Source: Hymenobacter gummosus (GTDB lineage: Bacteria > Bacteroidota > Bacteroidia > Cytophagales > Hymenobacteraceae). Taken from it: a DNA stretch of 64,000 nucleotides. Below, piece after piece: positions 23,544 through 31,219 of the stretch. The stretch is taken from contig NZ_RXOF01000009.1 of NCBI RefSeq assembly GCF_003970915.1, positions 1-64,000 of the forward strand. Reading direction: 5' to 3'. A program made the position numbers and the translations under genes. How positions within the stretch are numbered: position 1 is the first letter of the stretch; the number at the start of each line of letters is the position of its first letter. The notes beneath the pieces were generated by a model. The model searched no databases. It was not told the DNA's origin and was given only the letters and a program-made list of their open reading frames with translations.

Positions 23544-25570
23544 TGCCGCCGCGCCACGGCCGCCCGGATATCCTCGGGCGTATCCTTGGGAATGGCCGCC
23601 AGCAGGCGCTGGGTGTATTCGTGCCGGGGGTTGGCGTAGATATCGGCGGCGGGGCCCTGCTCCACGATTTGCCCGGCACTCATCACCAGCAGGCGGTCCG
23701 ACATGTAGCGGGCTACCGACAGGTCGTGGGTGATGAAGAGGTAGGTGATGCCGAAGTCGCGCTTGAGGTCGTTGAGCAGGTTGAGCACCTGGGCCTGCAC
23801 CGATACATCCAGCGCCGAGACGGATTCGTCGCAGATGATGCACTTCGGCTGCAAAGCCAGCGCCCGGGCAATGCAGATGCGTTGGCGCTGCCCGCCGCTG
23901 AACTCGTGCGGATAACGCAGGTAGTGCTCCTCCTTCAGCCCCACGGTGCGCAGCAGCTCCAGCACCCGCGCCTTTTGCTGCGCCCGGCTGCCGCCGACGT
24001 TGTGCACGCGCATGGGCTCCAAAATAGCCTCGCCCACGGTGAGCATCGGATTGAGCGCCGCGTAGGGGTCCTGGAAGACCATCTGAAAGTCGCGACGCCG
24101 CCGGCGCAGCTCCCCGGTTGAGAGCTTGGCCCAGTCGTCGCCTTCGAACAGAATCTGGCCCGCCGTTGGTTCCACCAGGCGCAAGAGCGTCCGGCCCAGC
24201 GTGGTCTTGCCGCAGCCCGACTCCCCTACCAGCCCCACCGTTTCGCCCCGGCGGATATCGAAGCTCACCCCGTCGACGGCCCGCACGTATTCCTTTTGGC
24301 GGCTGAGGAAGCCCTTGCGCACCGGGTAGTACACGCGCAGATCCTGCACGCGCAGCAGCACGTCATCGGCCGATGACGTGGCCGGCGCAGCTGAAATGGC
24401 AGCCGGGCTCGAAGCCTTACCACCGCCGGCGGAGAACGAGGGGGCCGATGAATCAACCGGAACCGGCGCTGCTACGGGCACAGCCGCGGCTGGTGGCACC
24501 TGCCCGGTTTCCAGCAGCGGCGCGGTTTCGAAGCCGGAGAGGGAACTGTCGGGCCGTGGAACGGCAGAATGTTCCACGGGGAACATTTTGTCAATGTCAG
24601 TGCCGTTCTGAGGAGACTCAACGGTTTGCGCAGCTAGTTCGTTTGCAGGGCTTTGCAGCGCGGCACCTGCAGTAACGGAGAAGGCGCCGGTGGCGTCTTC
24701 CTGCATGAAATCGGCCACCGTCGGAAGTTTTTTTCGGCCGATTGAAAGTTTTGGGCGGCAGGCCAGCAGGCCTTTGGTGTAGGGGTGTTGCGGGTTGGTA
24801 AAGATGTCGAGCACCCGACCCTGCTCCACCACTTTGCCGCGATACATCACCAGGATGCGGTCGGCAATTTCGGCCACCACGCCCAGGTCGTGGGTGATGA
24901 AGAGGACGGCGGTGTTGCGCTGCCGGCGCAAATCGTCGATGAGCTGCAGGATGCGGGCCTGCACCGTCACGTCGAGGGCGGTGGTGGGCTCGTCGGCAAT
25001 GAGCACGGCGGGCTGGCAGGCCATGGCCATGGCAATCATCACACGCTGCTTCTGCCCGCCGCTGATTTCGTGGGGGTAGCTCTTGAAGATTTCCGTCGGC
25101 CGCGGCAGCTGGGCTTCGGTAAACAGCTCGATGGTGCGGGCCTCCGCCTCGGCTTTGCTCAGCGGGGTGTGCAGCCGCAGGGCCTCCACCACTTGCGCCC
25201 CGCAGGTGTGCACGGGGTTGAGCGAAGTCATCGGCTCCTGGAAAATCATCGAAATTTCGTTGCCGCGCACCTTTTGCAGCTCGGCTTCGCTGAGGCGCAG
25301 CAAATCCACCTCGCCGCCCAGGGCCTCCGACTGAAACCGCGCCTCTCCCCCACTCAGCCGGCCCGGCGGCATAGCAATCAGTCCCAGCATGGCCAGTGAG
25401 GTCACCGACTTGCCCGAGCCCGACTCGCCCACAATGGCCACCGTCTCGCCGGCGCGCAGCTGAAACGACACGCCTTCCACCGCCCGCGTCAGGCCGTACT
25501 GCGAGGCGAATTCGATGGTCAGGTCGCGGACGTCGAGAATCACGGATTCAGCGGATTTGACGGATTGCAC
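23540..25570 (-). CDS. ABC transporter ATPase with two nucleotide-binding domains (oligopeptide/dipeptide type)
   Basis: A 676-residue fusion resembling DppD plus DppF, or YejF. The first ABC domain (about 10-265) has Walker A GESGSGKS, signature SGGQKQR and Walker [10 protein letters not shown], with the OppD-type end [17 protein letters not shown]. The second (about 405-670) has [25 protein letters not shown] and CDESVSALD, ending [20 protein letters not shown]. Between them is an Ala/Pro/Ser-rich linker. It should energise uptake or export of peptides; permease genes are not adjacent. The start is a GTG: 25570 lies inside a dispersed repeat, while GTG 25543 ([11 protein letters not shown]) would remove the nine repeat-encoded residues. 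Confidence 0.9.
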   Translation of the reverse strand: MQSVKSAESVILDVRDLTIEFASQYGLTRAVEGVSFQLRAGETVAIVGESGSGKSVTSLAMLGLIAMPPGRLSGGEARFQSEALGGEVDLLRLSEAELQKVRGNEISMIFQEPMTSLNPVHTCGAQVVEALRLHTPLSKAEAEARTIELFTEAQLPRPTEIFKSYPHEISGGQKQRVMIAMAMACQPAVLIADEPTTALDVTVQARILQLIDDLRRQRNTAVLFITHDLGVVAEIADRILVMYRGKVVEQGRVLDIFTNPQHPYTKGLLACRPKLSIGRKKLPTVADFMQEDATGAFSVTAGAALQSPANELAAQTVESPQNGTDIDKMFPVEHSAVPRPDSSLSGFETAPLLETGQVPPAAAVPVAAPVPVDSSAPSFSAGGGKASSPAAISAAPATSSADDVLLRVQDLRVYYPVRKGFLSRQKEYVRAVDGVSFDIRRGETVGLVGESGCGKTTLGRTLLRLVEPTAGQILFEGDDWAKLSTGELRRRRRDFQMVFQDPYAALNPMLTVGEAILEPMRVHNVGGSRAQQKARVLELLRTVGLKEEHYLRYPHEFSGGQRQRICIARALALQPKCIICDESVSALDVSVQAQVLNLLNDLKRDFGITYLFITHDLSVARYMSDRLLVMSAGQIVEQGPAADIYANPRHEYTQRLLAAIPKDTPEDIRAAVARRQ
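24570..24585. promoter_or_regulatory. Degenerate parS-like palindrome inside the ABC linker
   Basis: TGTTCCACGGGGAACA differs from the parS variant TGTTCCACGTGGAACA at one base and has perfect TGTTCC/GGAACA arms. It falls in the low-complexity linker of the ABC ATPase, near residue 330, where protein constraint should be weak. ParB binding is uncertain because the central CACGTG is broken. Confidence 0.35.
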
Positions 25571-25592
25571 GGATTTCGTGGACGATTGTGGG
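25538..25592. repeat. CACGGATT dispersed repeat at the ABC gene start
   Basis: AATCACGGATTCAGCGGATT, continuing through CACGGATTTCGTGGACGATT, shares its motifs with the two arms at 57853-58113. It supplies the GTG start at 25570 and the first residues of the ABC reading frame. Confidence 0.7.
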
Positions 25593-25642
25593 GTGAGGCG
25601 CGGGCCGTGTGCTTTGCTGCGCTTAGAAGGGCTAAAAAGCGC

Positions 25643-26029
25643 TTAAACGAAGGCTTCGAGCTGCTGCAACTGCTCCTGCAGATACGCAAAGGTACGCGGG
25701 GCGCGGGTAGGCAGCTCGGCTAGGCCGGTGCCCAGGCCGTCTTCGGGCAGCACGACGGGCCCGCCGGCGCGCAGGTGGGCGAAAACCGGCGCCAAGTCCT
25801 CGTCGATAAAGCGGCAGTTCTGCTCGTAGGTGGCGTCGGTCCAGAAGTCGTCGGGAGCGGTACGGGCGGGCTTGCGCTTGGTCCTCACTCCTACCGCGTT
25901 GGGCTCGCCGCGCATGGCCTTGGCCTGCCCGCCGTAGCCGCGGCGCCGCTCGTTGTCGCCGAAGACGTAGAGCGTGTCTGGGTTGGCCTGCAGGTCTTCG
26001 CGAGTGATGAATTTCTGTTTGCGGAGCAT
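25643..26029 (-). CDS. Small protein of the FGDN...GGQA...RGE family
   Basis: A 128-residue protein with a strongly conserved-looking block: TLYVFGDNERRRGYGGQAKA, then MRGEPNAVGVRTKRKP, and a later PVVLPEDGLGTGLAELPTRA. I have seen this FGDN/GGQA/RGExNA pattern in small proteins of bacteria and phages (DUF7831-like, from memory); their function is not established. The loop GLGTGLAEL could bind a nucleotide or phosphate, but that is a guess. The frame opens with a TTG at 26032; the ATG at 26029 is used. Its neighbour at 26048 has much lower GC. Confidence 0.7.
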   Translation of the reverse strand: MLRKQKFITREDLQANPDTLYVFGDNERRRGYGGQAKAMRGEPNAVGVRTKRKPARTAPDDFWTDATYEQNCRFIDEDLAPVFAHLRAGGPVVLPEDGLGTGLAELPTRAPRTFAYLQEQLQQLEAFV

Positions 26030-26047
26030 CAAGGATAAATCAAGTTG

Positions 26048-26494
26048 CTAAACGGTCTTTTTGCTCTGCTTCTTCCAGTAGTGGCGAATTTTACGCTCTA
26101 TTTCAGAACGTTTGGCTGTAATTCGGATGACGCCGAATTGTGCCTGCTGACCATAAAGCACTAAGGCTTCTGCTGGTTTTACGAAGTCTACTTTCCGCAC
26201 TTTTTCGAGAGGCAGTTCCGCAATCAGGTCTTCTGCCGTTATGATTCGAGTACCGAACGTGAATATATCCTCATCTGGAACCAACAGGCCATTTAAAAAA
26301 ATGAACGGCTTGATCGAATACCAATGGTTTTGATTTCCGCTGATTTTACGATGACTACTCAATTCTTCACCGCTTGGCGTAATGAGAACCGGAATTTCAT
26401 AGAGTAGTCGTTCGACTTGGGCACTTTGAGCCGATATTGAAGTTGAAATCAGATATAGTGTAATGCCACAAAAAAGGGTTATATAGTTTTTCAT
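26048..26494 (-). CDS. Exported low-GC protein with TonB-plug-like C-terminus
   Basis: A 148-residue protein from ATG 26494, with a signal peptide (YITLFCGITLYLISTSISAQ). The C-terminal part KVDFVKPAEALVLYGQQAQF followed by GVIRITAK resembles the end of a TonB-dependent receptor plug domain (typical pattern AxxxYGxxxxxGVIxITTK). No barrel follows, so it is not a receptor. Bacteroidota often have such stand-alone plug-like proteins in signalling contexts. The gene is clearly AT-richer than both neighbours, which suggests recent transfer. An upstream in-frame ATG at 26539 would extend it past the signal peptide. Confidence 0.65.
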   Translation of the reverse strand: MKNYITLFCGITLYLISTSISAQSAQVERLLYEIPVLITPSGEELSSHRKISGNQNHWYSIKPFIFLNGLLVPDEDIFTFGTRIITAEDLIAELPLEKVRKVDFVKPAEALVLYGQQAQFGVIRITAKRSEIERKIRHYWKKQSKKTV

Positions 26495-26547
26495 ACGACT
26501 GGCTATCAAGTGATATACAAGAACAGTAACTCTCCCCACAAAAATAG

Positions 26548-26577
26548 AACAGCCCGCGCCATTTGGCGCGGGCTGTT
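26548..26577 (-). terminator. Terminator of lspA
   Basis: AACAGCCCGCGCC (26548-26560) pairs perfectly with GGCGCGGGCTGTT (26565-26577). On the minus strand it is followed by CTATTTTTG. It stands 23 bases beyond the lspA stop. Confidence 0.8.
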
Positions 26578-26600
26578 GAAAATCAGCGTCTAACTAGCTT

Positions 26601-27239
26601 CTACACCACCTCCGCCGCTTCAGCGTCCGGCCGGTGCTCGTTCGGCTGGGCTTTCTGCTCCTCGTGGTGCTGGAAAAACCGCGTCTGGTTCAGCAGGATG
26701 AAGACTACGCCCAGGAAAATGGCCGAGTCGGCGATGTTGAAGATGGGCCAGAGCGAGAGGTGCATGTTACCCACCAGCGGCCAGGAAGCGGGTAAAAAGC
26801 CCTCGTAGAGGTCGAGGTAGAGCATGTCGATAACCTGCCCGTGCAGCCAGGGCGTGGGCGCGCCGAAGGGGGCGTTGTTGTAGACGATGCCGTAGAAAAT
26901 CGAGTCGATCAGGTTGCCGATGGCCCCGCCCAGGATGGCGGCAATGCACCAGATCAGGCCCTTTGGGGCATGCGTTTTCCAGAGGCGGAATATATAGTAG
27001 CCGATGCCCGTCACGGCTAGCAGGCGGAACAGCGTGAGGATGATTTTGCCGTAGGGCGGCGGCAGTTCCACGCCGAAAGCCATGCCCGGATTCAGGGTGT
27101 AATGGAGCTTGGCCCAGTCGCCAATCAGCTTGATTTCGCCCGGCATGCCCGGCTGCATGTAGGTGTGCACGGCCCACTTCGAGAGTTGGTCGATGGCAAT
27201 TACGAGCAGGGCAAACAGGTAGTACTTCCAGTATTTCAT
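26601..27239 (-). CDS. lspA: Lipoprotein signal peptidase (signal peptidase II)
   Basis: This 212-residue membrane aspartyl protease cuts the signal peptide of prolipoproteins such as those seen elsewhere in this window. Four hydrophobic helices are visible. The two catalytic Asp regions are present: GGAIGNLIDSIFYGIVYNNA near residues 105-124 and FNIADSAIFLGVVFILL near 165-181. The N-terminus KYYLFALLVIAIDQLSKWAV is canonical. The ATG at 27239 is chosen for that reason; the frame extends to 27320 without support. It lies downstream of ileS on the same strand, a common pair in bacteria, but here a repeat-filled gap of 367 bases separates them. Confidence 0.95.
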   Translation of the reverse strand: MKYWKYYLFALLVIAIDQLSKWAVHTYMQPGMPGEIKLIGDWAKLHYTLNPGMAFGVELPPPYGKIILTLFRLLAVTGIGYYIFRLWKTHAPKGLIWCIAAILGGAIGNLIDSIFYGIVYNNAPFGAPTPWLHGQVIDMLYLDLYEGFLPASWPLVGNMHLSLWPIFNIADSAIFLGVVFILLNQTRFFQHHEEQKAQPNEHRPDAEAAEVV

Positions 27240-27606
27240 GAATTCGCTGATTTGGCGACCGGGGCGGAATTGCACAGTGCAAAGCACAACGCTCACCCCA
27301 ATCTTATGCTGCCCCGGCACAAAACTCGACGGGGATTTATGCTGATGGATGCGGCCTGGGCGGGCCGGAAACGGGGATTTTGGACTGTTTCAGACTATTT
27401 GGCCGGCGTTTTGTGCGCCGGTGTGCCGGGCGGCGAATTTAACGGGAGTTGTCCGTTTGAAATTCAGCTCGCCCCGCAGAACGTCATGTCGAGCGAAGTC
27501 GAGACATCTCGCGTGCTGATGGCAGGTAGTGAAATCCTTTTCAATAAGGGAGTTACTATCCAGCGAGATGTCTCGACTTCGCTCGACATGACGTTCTAAT
27601 AGCCAG
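27240..27606. other. Gap between ileS and lspA, mostly repeat
   Basis: There is no supported gene. The right-hand third is the perfect inverted repeat at 27478-27597. The short plus-strand frame through it is an artefact of the repeat. Confidence 0.6.
27478..27597. repeat. Perfect 35-bp inverted repeat near the ileS stop codon
   Basis: The arm AGAACGTCATGTCGAGCGAA, continuing GTCGAGACATCTCGC (27478-27512), is exactly repeated in reverse at 27563-27597. Each arm can also fold on itself (GTCGAG...). It ends ten bases before the ileS stop at 27607. The GTCATGTCGAGC core is related to the GTCATCCTGAGC repeats at 157, 41063 and 49451. Confidence 0.9.
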
Positions 27607-30600
27607 TTAGCCGTTCTTGACAACTTCCAGCTGCGCCGGCACCTTGTACTCGTCGAATTCGAGCACGGAATCGGCGCCGAAACCGCTTACCAGATCGAGC
27701 GACACGGCCTGCACTTCGGTGCGGATGTAGTCACCGAAGTTTTCCACAGCCTGCACCAGCTCGGGCTGGTCGGCGCCGAGGGTGACGCGGATTTTGTCCT
27801 GTACCTCCAGGCCCGAATCCTTGCGCAGGTTCTGCAGGCGGTTCACCAGCTCGCGGGCCACGCCTTCGTGGCGCAGCTCGTCGGTCAGGGTCACGTCGAG
27901 GGCCACGGTGAGCGGGCCGTCGGTGGCCACCAGCCAGCCGGGCAGGTCCTCGGTGCGGATTTCCACGTCCTCGGGCGTGAGCGTGACGGGCTGATCATCA
28001 ACCTCTACCGCGAGCTGACCGGCTTTTTCGAGCTGGCTGATTTCCTCCGGCGTCATCTGCTGGATGCGGGCGGCCACGGCCTTGAGGCGCGGACCGAACT
28101 GCTGGCCCAGGCGCTTGAAGTTGGGCTTCACCGACTTCACCAGCACCCCGCTGGTATCGTCGAGGAACTCCACGTGCTTCACGTTCACCTCGGCGCAGAT
28201 CAGGTCTTCCACCTTCCCTACCTGCCCGCGGGTCGTCTCCGTCAGCACCGGCACCAGGATGCGCTGCAGGGGCTGGCGTACCTTGATGGCCGACTTTTTC
28301 CGCAGCGAGTGCGTCAAGGACGACACACGCTGGGCCAGGTCCATGCGCTCCTCCAGGGCCTTGTCGATGAGGTTTTCCTCGGCCTGCACCAGCTCCGTCA
28401 GGTGGACTGATTCGTAGCGCAGGGGCGTGTTTTTCTCGGTGGCCTCGGCGCGCATGCCGTCGGTCATGTTCTTGTACAGCCACTCGCCGAAGAAGGGCGC
28501 GATGGGCGACATCAGCTGCGCCACCACCACCAGGCACTGCTGCAGCGTCTCGAAGGCGGCTTTCTTGTCGGCCGTCAGCTCGCCCTTGCGGAAACGGCCG
28601 CGCGAGAGACGCACGTACCAGTTGGAGAGCTGGTCGGTGACGAAATCCTGGATGGCGCGGGCGGCTTTCGTGGGGTCGTAGTTGTCGAAATGGCCGCGCA
28701 CTTCGAGGATGAGCGACTGCAGCTTCGACAGGATCCAGCGGTCCAGCTCGGTCAGCTCGGCCACGGGCACGCGGTCGAATTCGCGGGCCTGGAACTCGTC
28801 GAGGTTGGCGTAGAGGGCGTAGAACGAGTAGGTGTTGAACAGCGTGCCGAAGAAGCGGCGCTGCACCTCCGTGATGCCCGCGAGGTCGAACTTGAGGTTG
28901 TCCCAGGGCTGGGCGTTGGCAATCATGTACCAGCGCGTGGCGTCGGGGCCGTACTGGTCGATGGTCTTGAACGGGTCGATGGCGTTGCCAAGGCGCTTCG
29001 ACATCTTGTTGCCGTTCTTGTCGAGCACCAGGCCGTTGGCAATGACGTTTTTAAACGCCACCGAGTCCTCCAGCATCACGCCCAGCGCGTGCAGGGTGAA
29101 GAACCAGCCGCGCGTCTGGTCGACGCCCTCTGCAATGAAATCCGCCGGGAAATTGCGCTGGAATTTCTCGTGGTTTTCGAAGGGGAAGTGCCACTGCGCG
29201 TAGGGCATGGCGCCGCTGTCGAACCACACGTCGATGAGGTCCGTTTCGCGGTACATGGGCTGGCCGCTGGGCGAGACGAGGAAAATATCGTCCACGTAGG
29301 GCCGGTGCAAATCGGTCATTTCCCCGGTTTTGATGGGGTTATGCGTCATCACCTCGGCGGCCACGGCCTTGTCGATTTCGGAGCTCAGCTCGGCGATGGA
29401 GCCGATGCACAGCTCTTCCGAGCCGTCCTGGGTGCGCCAGATGGGCAGCGGCGTACCCCAGTAGCGCGAGCGGCTCAGGTTCCAGTCGACCAGGTTTTCC
29501 AGCCAGTTGCCGAAGCGGCCGGTGCCGGTGCTTTCGGGCTTCCAGTTGATGGTTTTGTTGAGCTCGATGAGGCGGTCCTTCACGGCCGTGGTCTTGATAA
29601 ACCACGAGTCGAGCGGGTAGTAGAGCACGGGCTTGTCGGTGCGCCAGCAGTGCGGGTAGGTGTGCTCGTACTTCTCCACCTTGAAGGCCCGGCCGCGCTC
29701 CTTGAGGCGCACGCTGATGTCCACGTCGAGGGTGCGGTAGTCGGCGGCCGATTCGTCGTGGCCGTCGTAGTTTTTCACCCAGCGGCCGCCGAATTCGCCC
29801 ATCTGCGCCACGTAGCGCCCGGTGCGGTCCACGATGGGGCCGAGCTTGCCCTGGTCGTCGGCGACCAGCAGGGCCGGAATGTCGTTCTGCTGGGCCACGC
29901 GGAAGTCGTCCGCGCCGAAGGTCGGCGAGATGTGCACAATGCCGGTACCATCCTCGGTGGTCACAAAGTCGCCGACGATGACGCGGAAGGCCCGCTCCTC
30001 CCCTTCAAAGGACGGGAAACCAGCCTGCTGGTTGAACAGACGCTCGTACTTGATGCCGGCCAGCTCGGCGCCGCTGAACTCGCCCAGCTGCTGCCAGGCC
30101 AGGACTTTGTCGCCGGCTTTGTAGTCTTCGAAGGCCACTTGCGCGCCCTTCTCGGTGAAGTAGCGGCCGACCAAATCTTTGGCCAGCACCACCACCTGGG
30201 GCTCGTAGGTGTAGGGGTTGAAGGTGCGCATCACGGCGTAGCGGATGTTCTTGCCCACGGCCAGCGCGGTGTTGGCCGGCAGGGTCCAGGGCGTGGTCGT
30301 CCAGGCCATGATGAACACGGGCAGGCCGTCGGCCAGGGCAAACAGCTTTTCCGACTGCTCATCCCGCTTCACTTCGAACTCGGCCACGATGGTCGTGTCC
30401 TTCACGTCCTTGTAGGTGCCGGGCTGGTTCAGCTCGTGCGAGCTGAGGCCGGTGCCAGCGGCCGGGGAATACGGCTGGATGGTGTAGCCCTTGTAGAGCA
30501 GGCCCTTGTCGTAGAGCTTCTTGAGCAGGGCCCAGCAGCTTTCGATGTATTCCGGCTCGAAGGTGATGTACGGGTCGTTCAGGTCGACCCAGTAGCCCAT

Positions 30601-31014
30601 CTTCTCGGTCAGCTCGTCCCACTGGTGCTTGAAGCGCATCACCGTTTCGCGGCAGCGCTGGTTGTACTCCTCGACGCTGATTTTCTTGCCGATGTCCTCC
30701 TTGGTGATGCCCAGCTCCTTTTCCACCTGCAGCTCGATGGGCAAGCCGTGGGTGTCCCAGCCGCCTTTGCGGTGGACCTGCTTGCCGTTGAGCGTCTGGT
30801 AGCGGCAGAAGATGTCCTTCACCGTCCGGGCCATCACGTGGTGGATGCCGGGGGCACCGTTGGCCGAGGGCGGGCCTTCGTAGAACACGAAGGTGTCGCG
30901 GCCCTCGCGGGTCGACACGCTCTGCTCGAAGATGTGGTTCTGCTGCCACCAGCTCAGGATGTCGGAGCCGACTTTGGCGTAGTCGAAGGGCTGTTTGTAT
31001 TCGGGGTATTTCAT
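27607..31014 (-). CDS. ileS: Isoleucyl-tRNA synthetase
   Basis: An 1135-residue class I synthetase that charges tRNA-Ile. The HIGH-type motif is in GPPSANGAPGIHHVMART (residues 47-64). The large editing domain follows (TTTPWTLPANTALAV near 240-255), and the KMSKR motif is in NGNKMSKRLGNAIDP near residue 665. The C-terminal region is of the long type found in eukaryotes and many Bacteroidota. The length is normal for this IleRS2-like subtype, which is often associated with mupirocin tolerance. The start ATG at 31014 leads straight into KYPEYKQPFDYAKVG. Confidence 0.97.
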   Translation of the reverse strand: MKYPEYKQPFDYAKVGSDILSWWQQNHIFEQSVSTREGRDTFVFYEGPPSANGAPGIHHVMARTVKDIFCRYQTLNGKQVHRKGGWDTHGLPIELQVEKELGITKEDIGKKISVEEYNQRCRETVMRFKHQWDELTEKMGYWVDLNDPYITFEPEYIESCWALLKKLYDKGLLYKGYTIQPYSPAAGTGLSSHELNQPGTYKDVKDTTIVAEFEVKRDEQSEKLFALADGLPVFIMAWTTTPWTLPANTALAVGKNIRYAVMRTFNPYTYEPQVVVLAKDLVGRYFTEKGAQVAFEDYKAGDKVLAWQQLGEFSGAELAGIKYERLFNQQAGFPSFEGEERAFRVIVGDFVTTEDGTGIVHISPTFGADDFRVAQQNDIPALLVADDQGKLGPIVDRTGRYVAQMGEFGGRWVKNYDGHDESAADYRTLDVDISVRLKERGRAFKVEKYEHTYPHCWRTDKPVLYYPLDSWFIKTTAVKDRLIELNKTINWKPESTGTGRFGNWLENLVDWNLSRSRYWGTPLPIWRTQDGSEELCIGSIAELSSEIDKAVAAEVMTHNPIKTGEMTDLHRPYVDDIFLVSPSGQPMYRETDLIDVWFDSGAMPYAQWHFPFENHEKFQRNFPADFIAEGVDQTRGWFFTLHALGVMLEDSVAFKNVIANGLVLDKNGNKMSKRLGNAIDPFKTIDQYGPDATRWYMIANAQPWDNLKFDLAGITEVQRRFFGTLFNTYSFYALYANLDEFQAREFDRVPVAELTELDRWILSKLQSLILEVRGHFDNYDPTKAARAIQDFVTDQLSNWYVRLSRGRFRKGELTADKKAAFETLQQCLVVVAQLMSPIAPFFGEWLYKNMTDGMRAEATEKNTPLRYESVHLTELVQAEENLIDKALEERMDLAQRVSSLTHSLRKKSAIKVRQPLQRILVPVLTETTRGQVGKVEDLICAEVNVKHVEFLDDTSGVLVKSVKPNFKRLGQQFGPRLKAVAARIQQMTPEEISQLEKAGQLAVEVDDQPVTLTPEDVEIRTEDLPGWLVATDGPLTVALDVTLTDELRHEGVARELVNRLQNLRKDSGLEVQDKIRVTLGADQPELVQAVENFGDYIRTEVQAVSLDLVSGFGADSVLEFDEYKVPAQLEVVKNG

Positions 31015-31027
31015 CGGATTTATCGTC

Positions 31028-31219
31028 GGACCCCACCCCCTAGCCCCCTCCCCTCCGGGAGAGGGGGAACTAGCTTCATAGCTTTAGTTCAGGCTAGGTA
31101 GGTTGGTTATCGGGTGTCAACAAAGTTGTGGGCAAAAAGGCTCAGATACAGCAAGCAACGACCAGAAGCTACACTGACTCCCCTTCTGCCTGAGGGGAAG
31201 GGGTCGGGGGATGGGGTCC
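31028..31219. repeat. Inverted C-rich dispersed repeat pair overlapping the RND gene end
   Basis: The left arm has GACCCCACCCCCTAGCCCCC and the right arm, in reverse, GACCCCATCCCCCGACCCCT, each followed by a small GGGAGAGGGGG-type hairpin. The right arm covers the last 16 codons and approaches the stop (31169) of the RND exporter. Confidence 0.75.

Noticed and set aside
28690-31101. Plus-strand open frame of 803 codons opposite ileS
   Set aside because: Shadow of the certain IleRS gene; composition is not protein-like.
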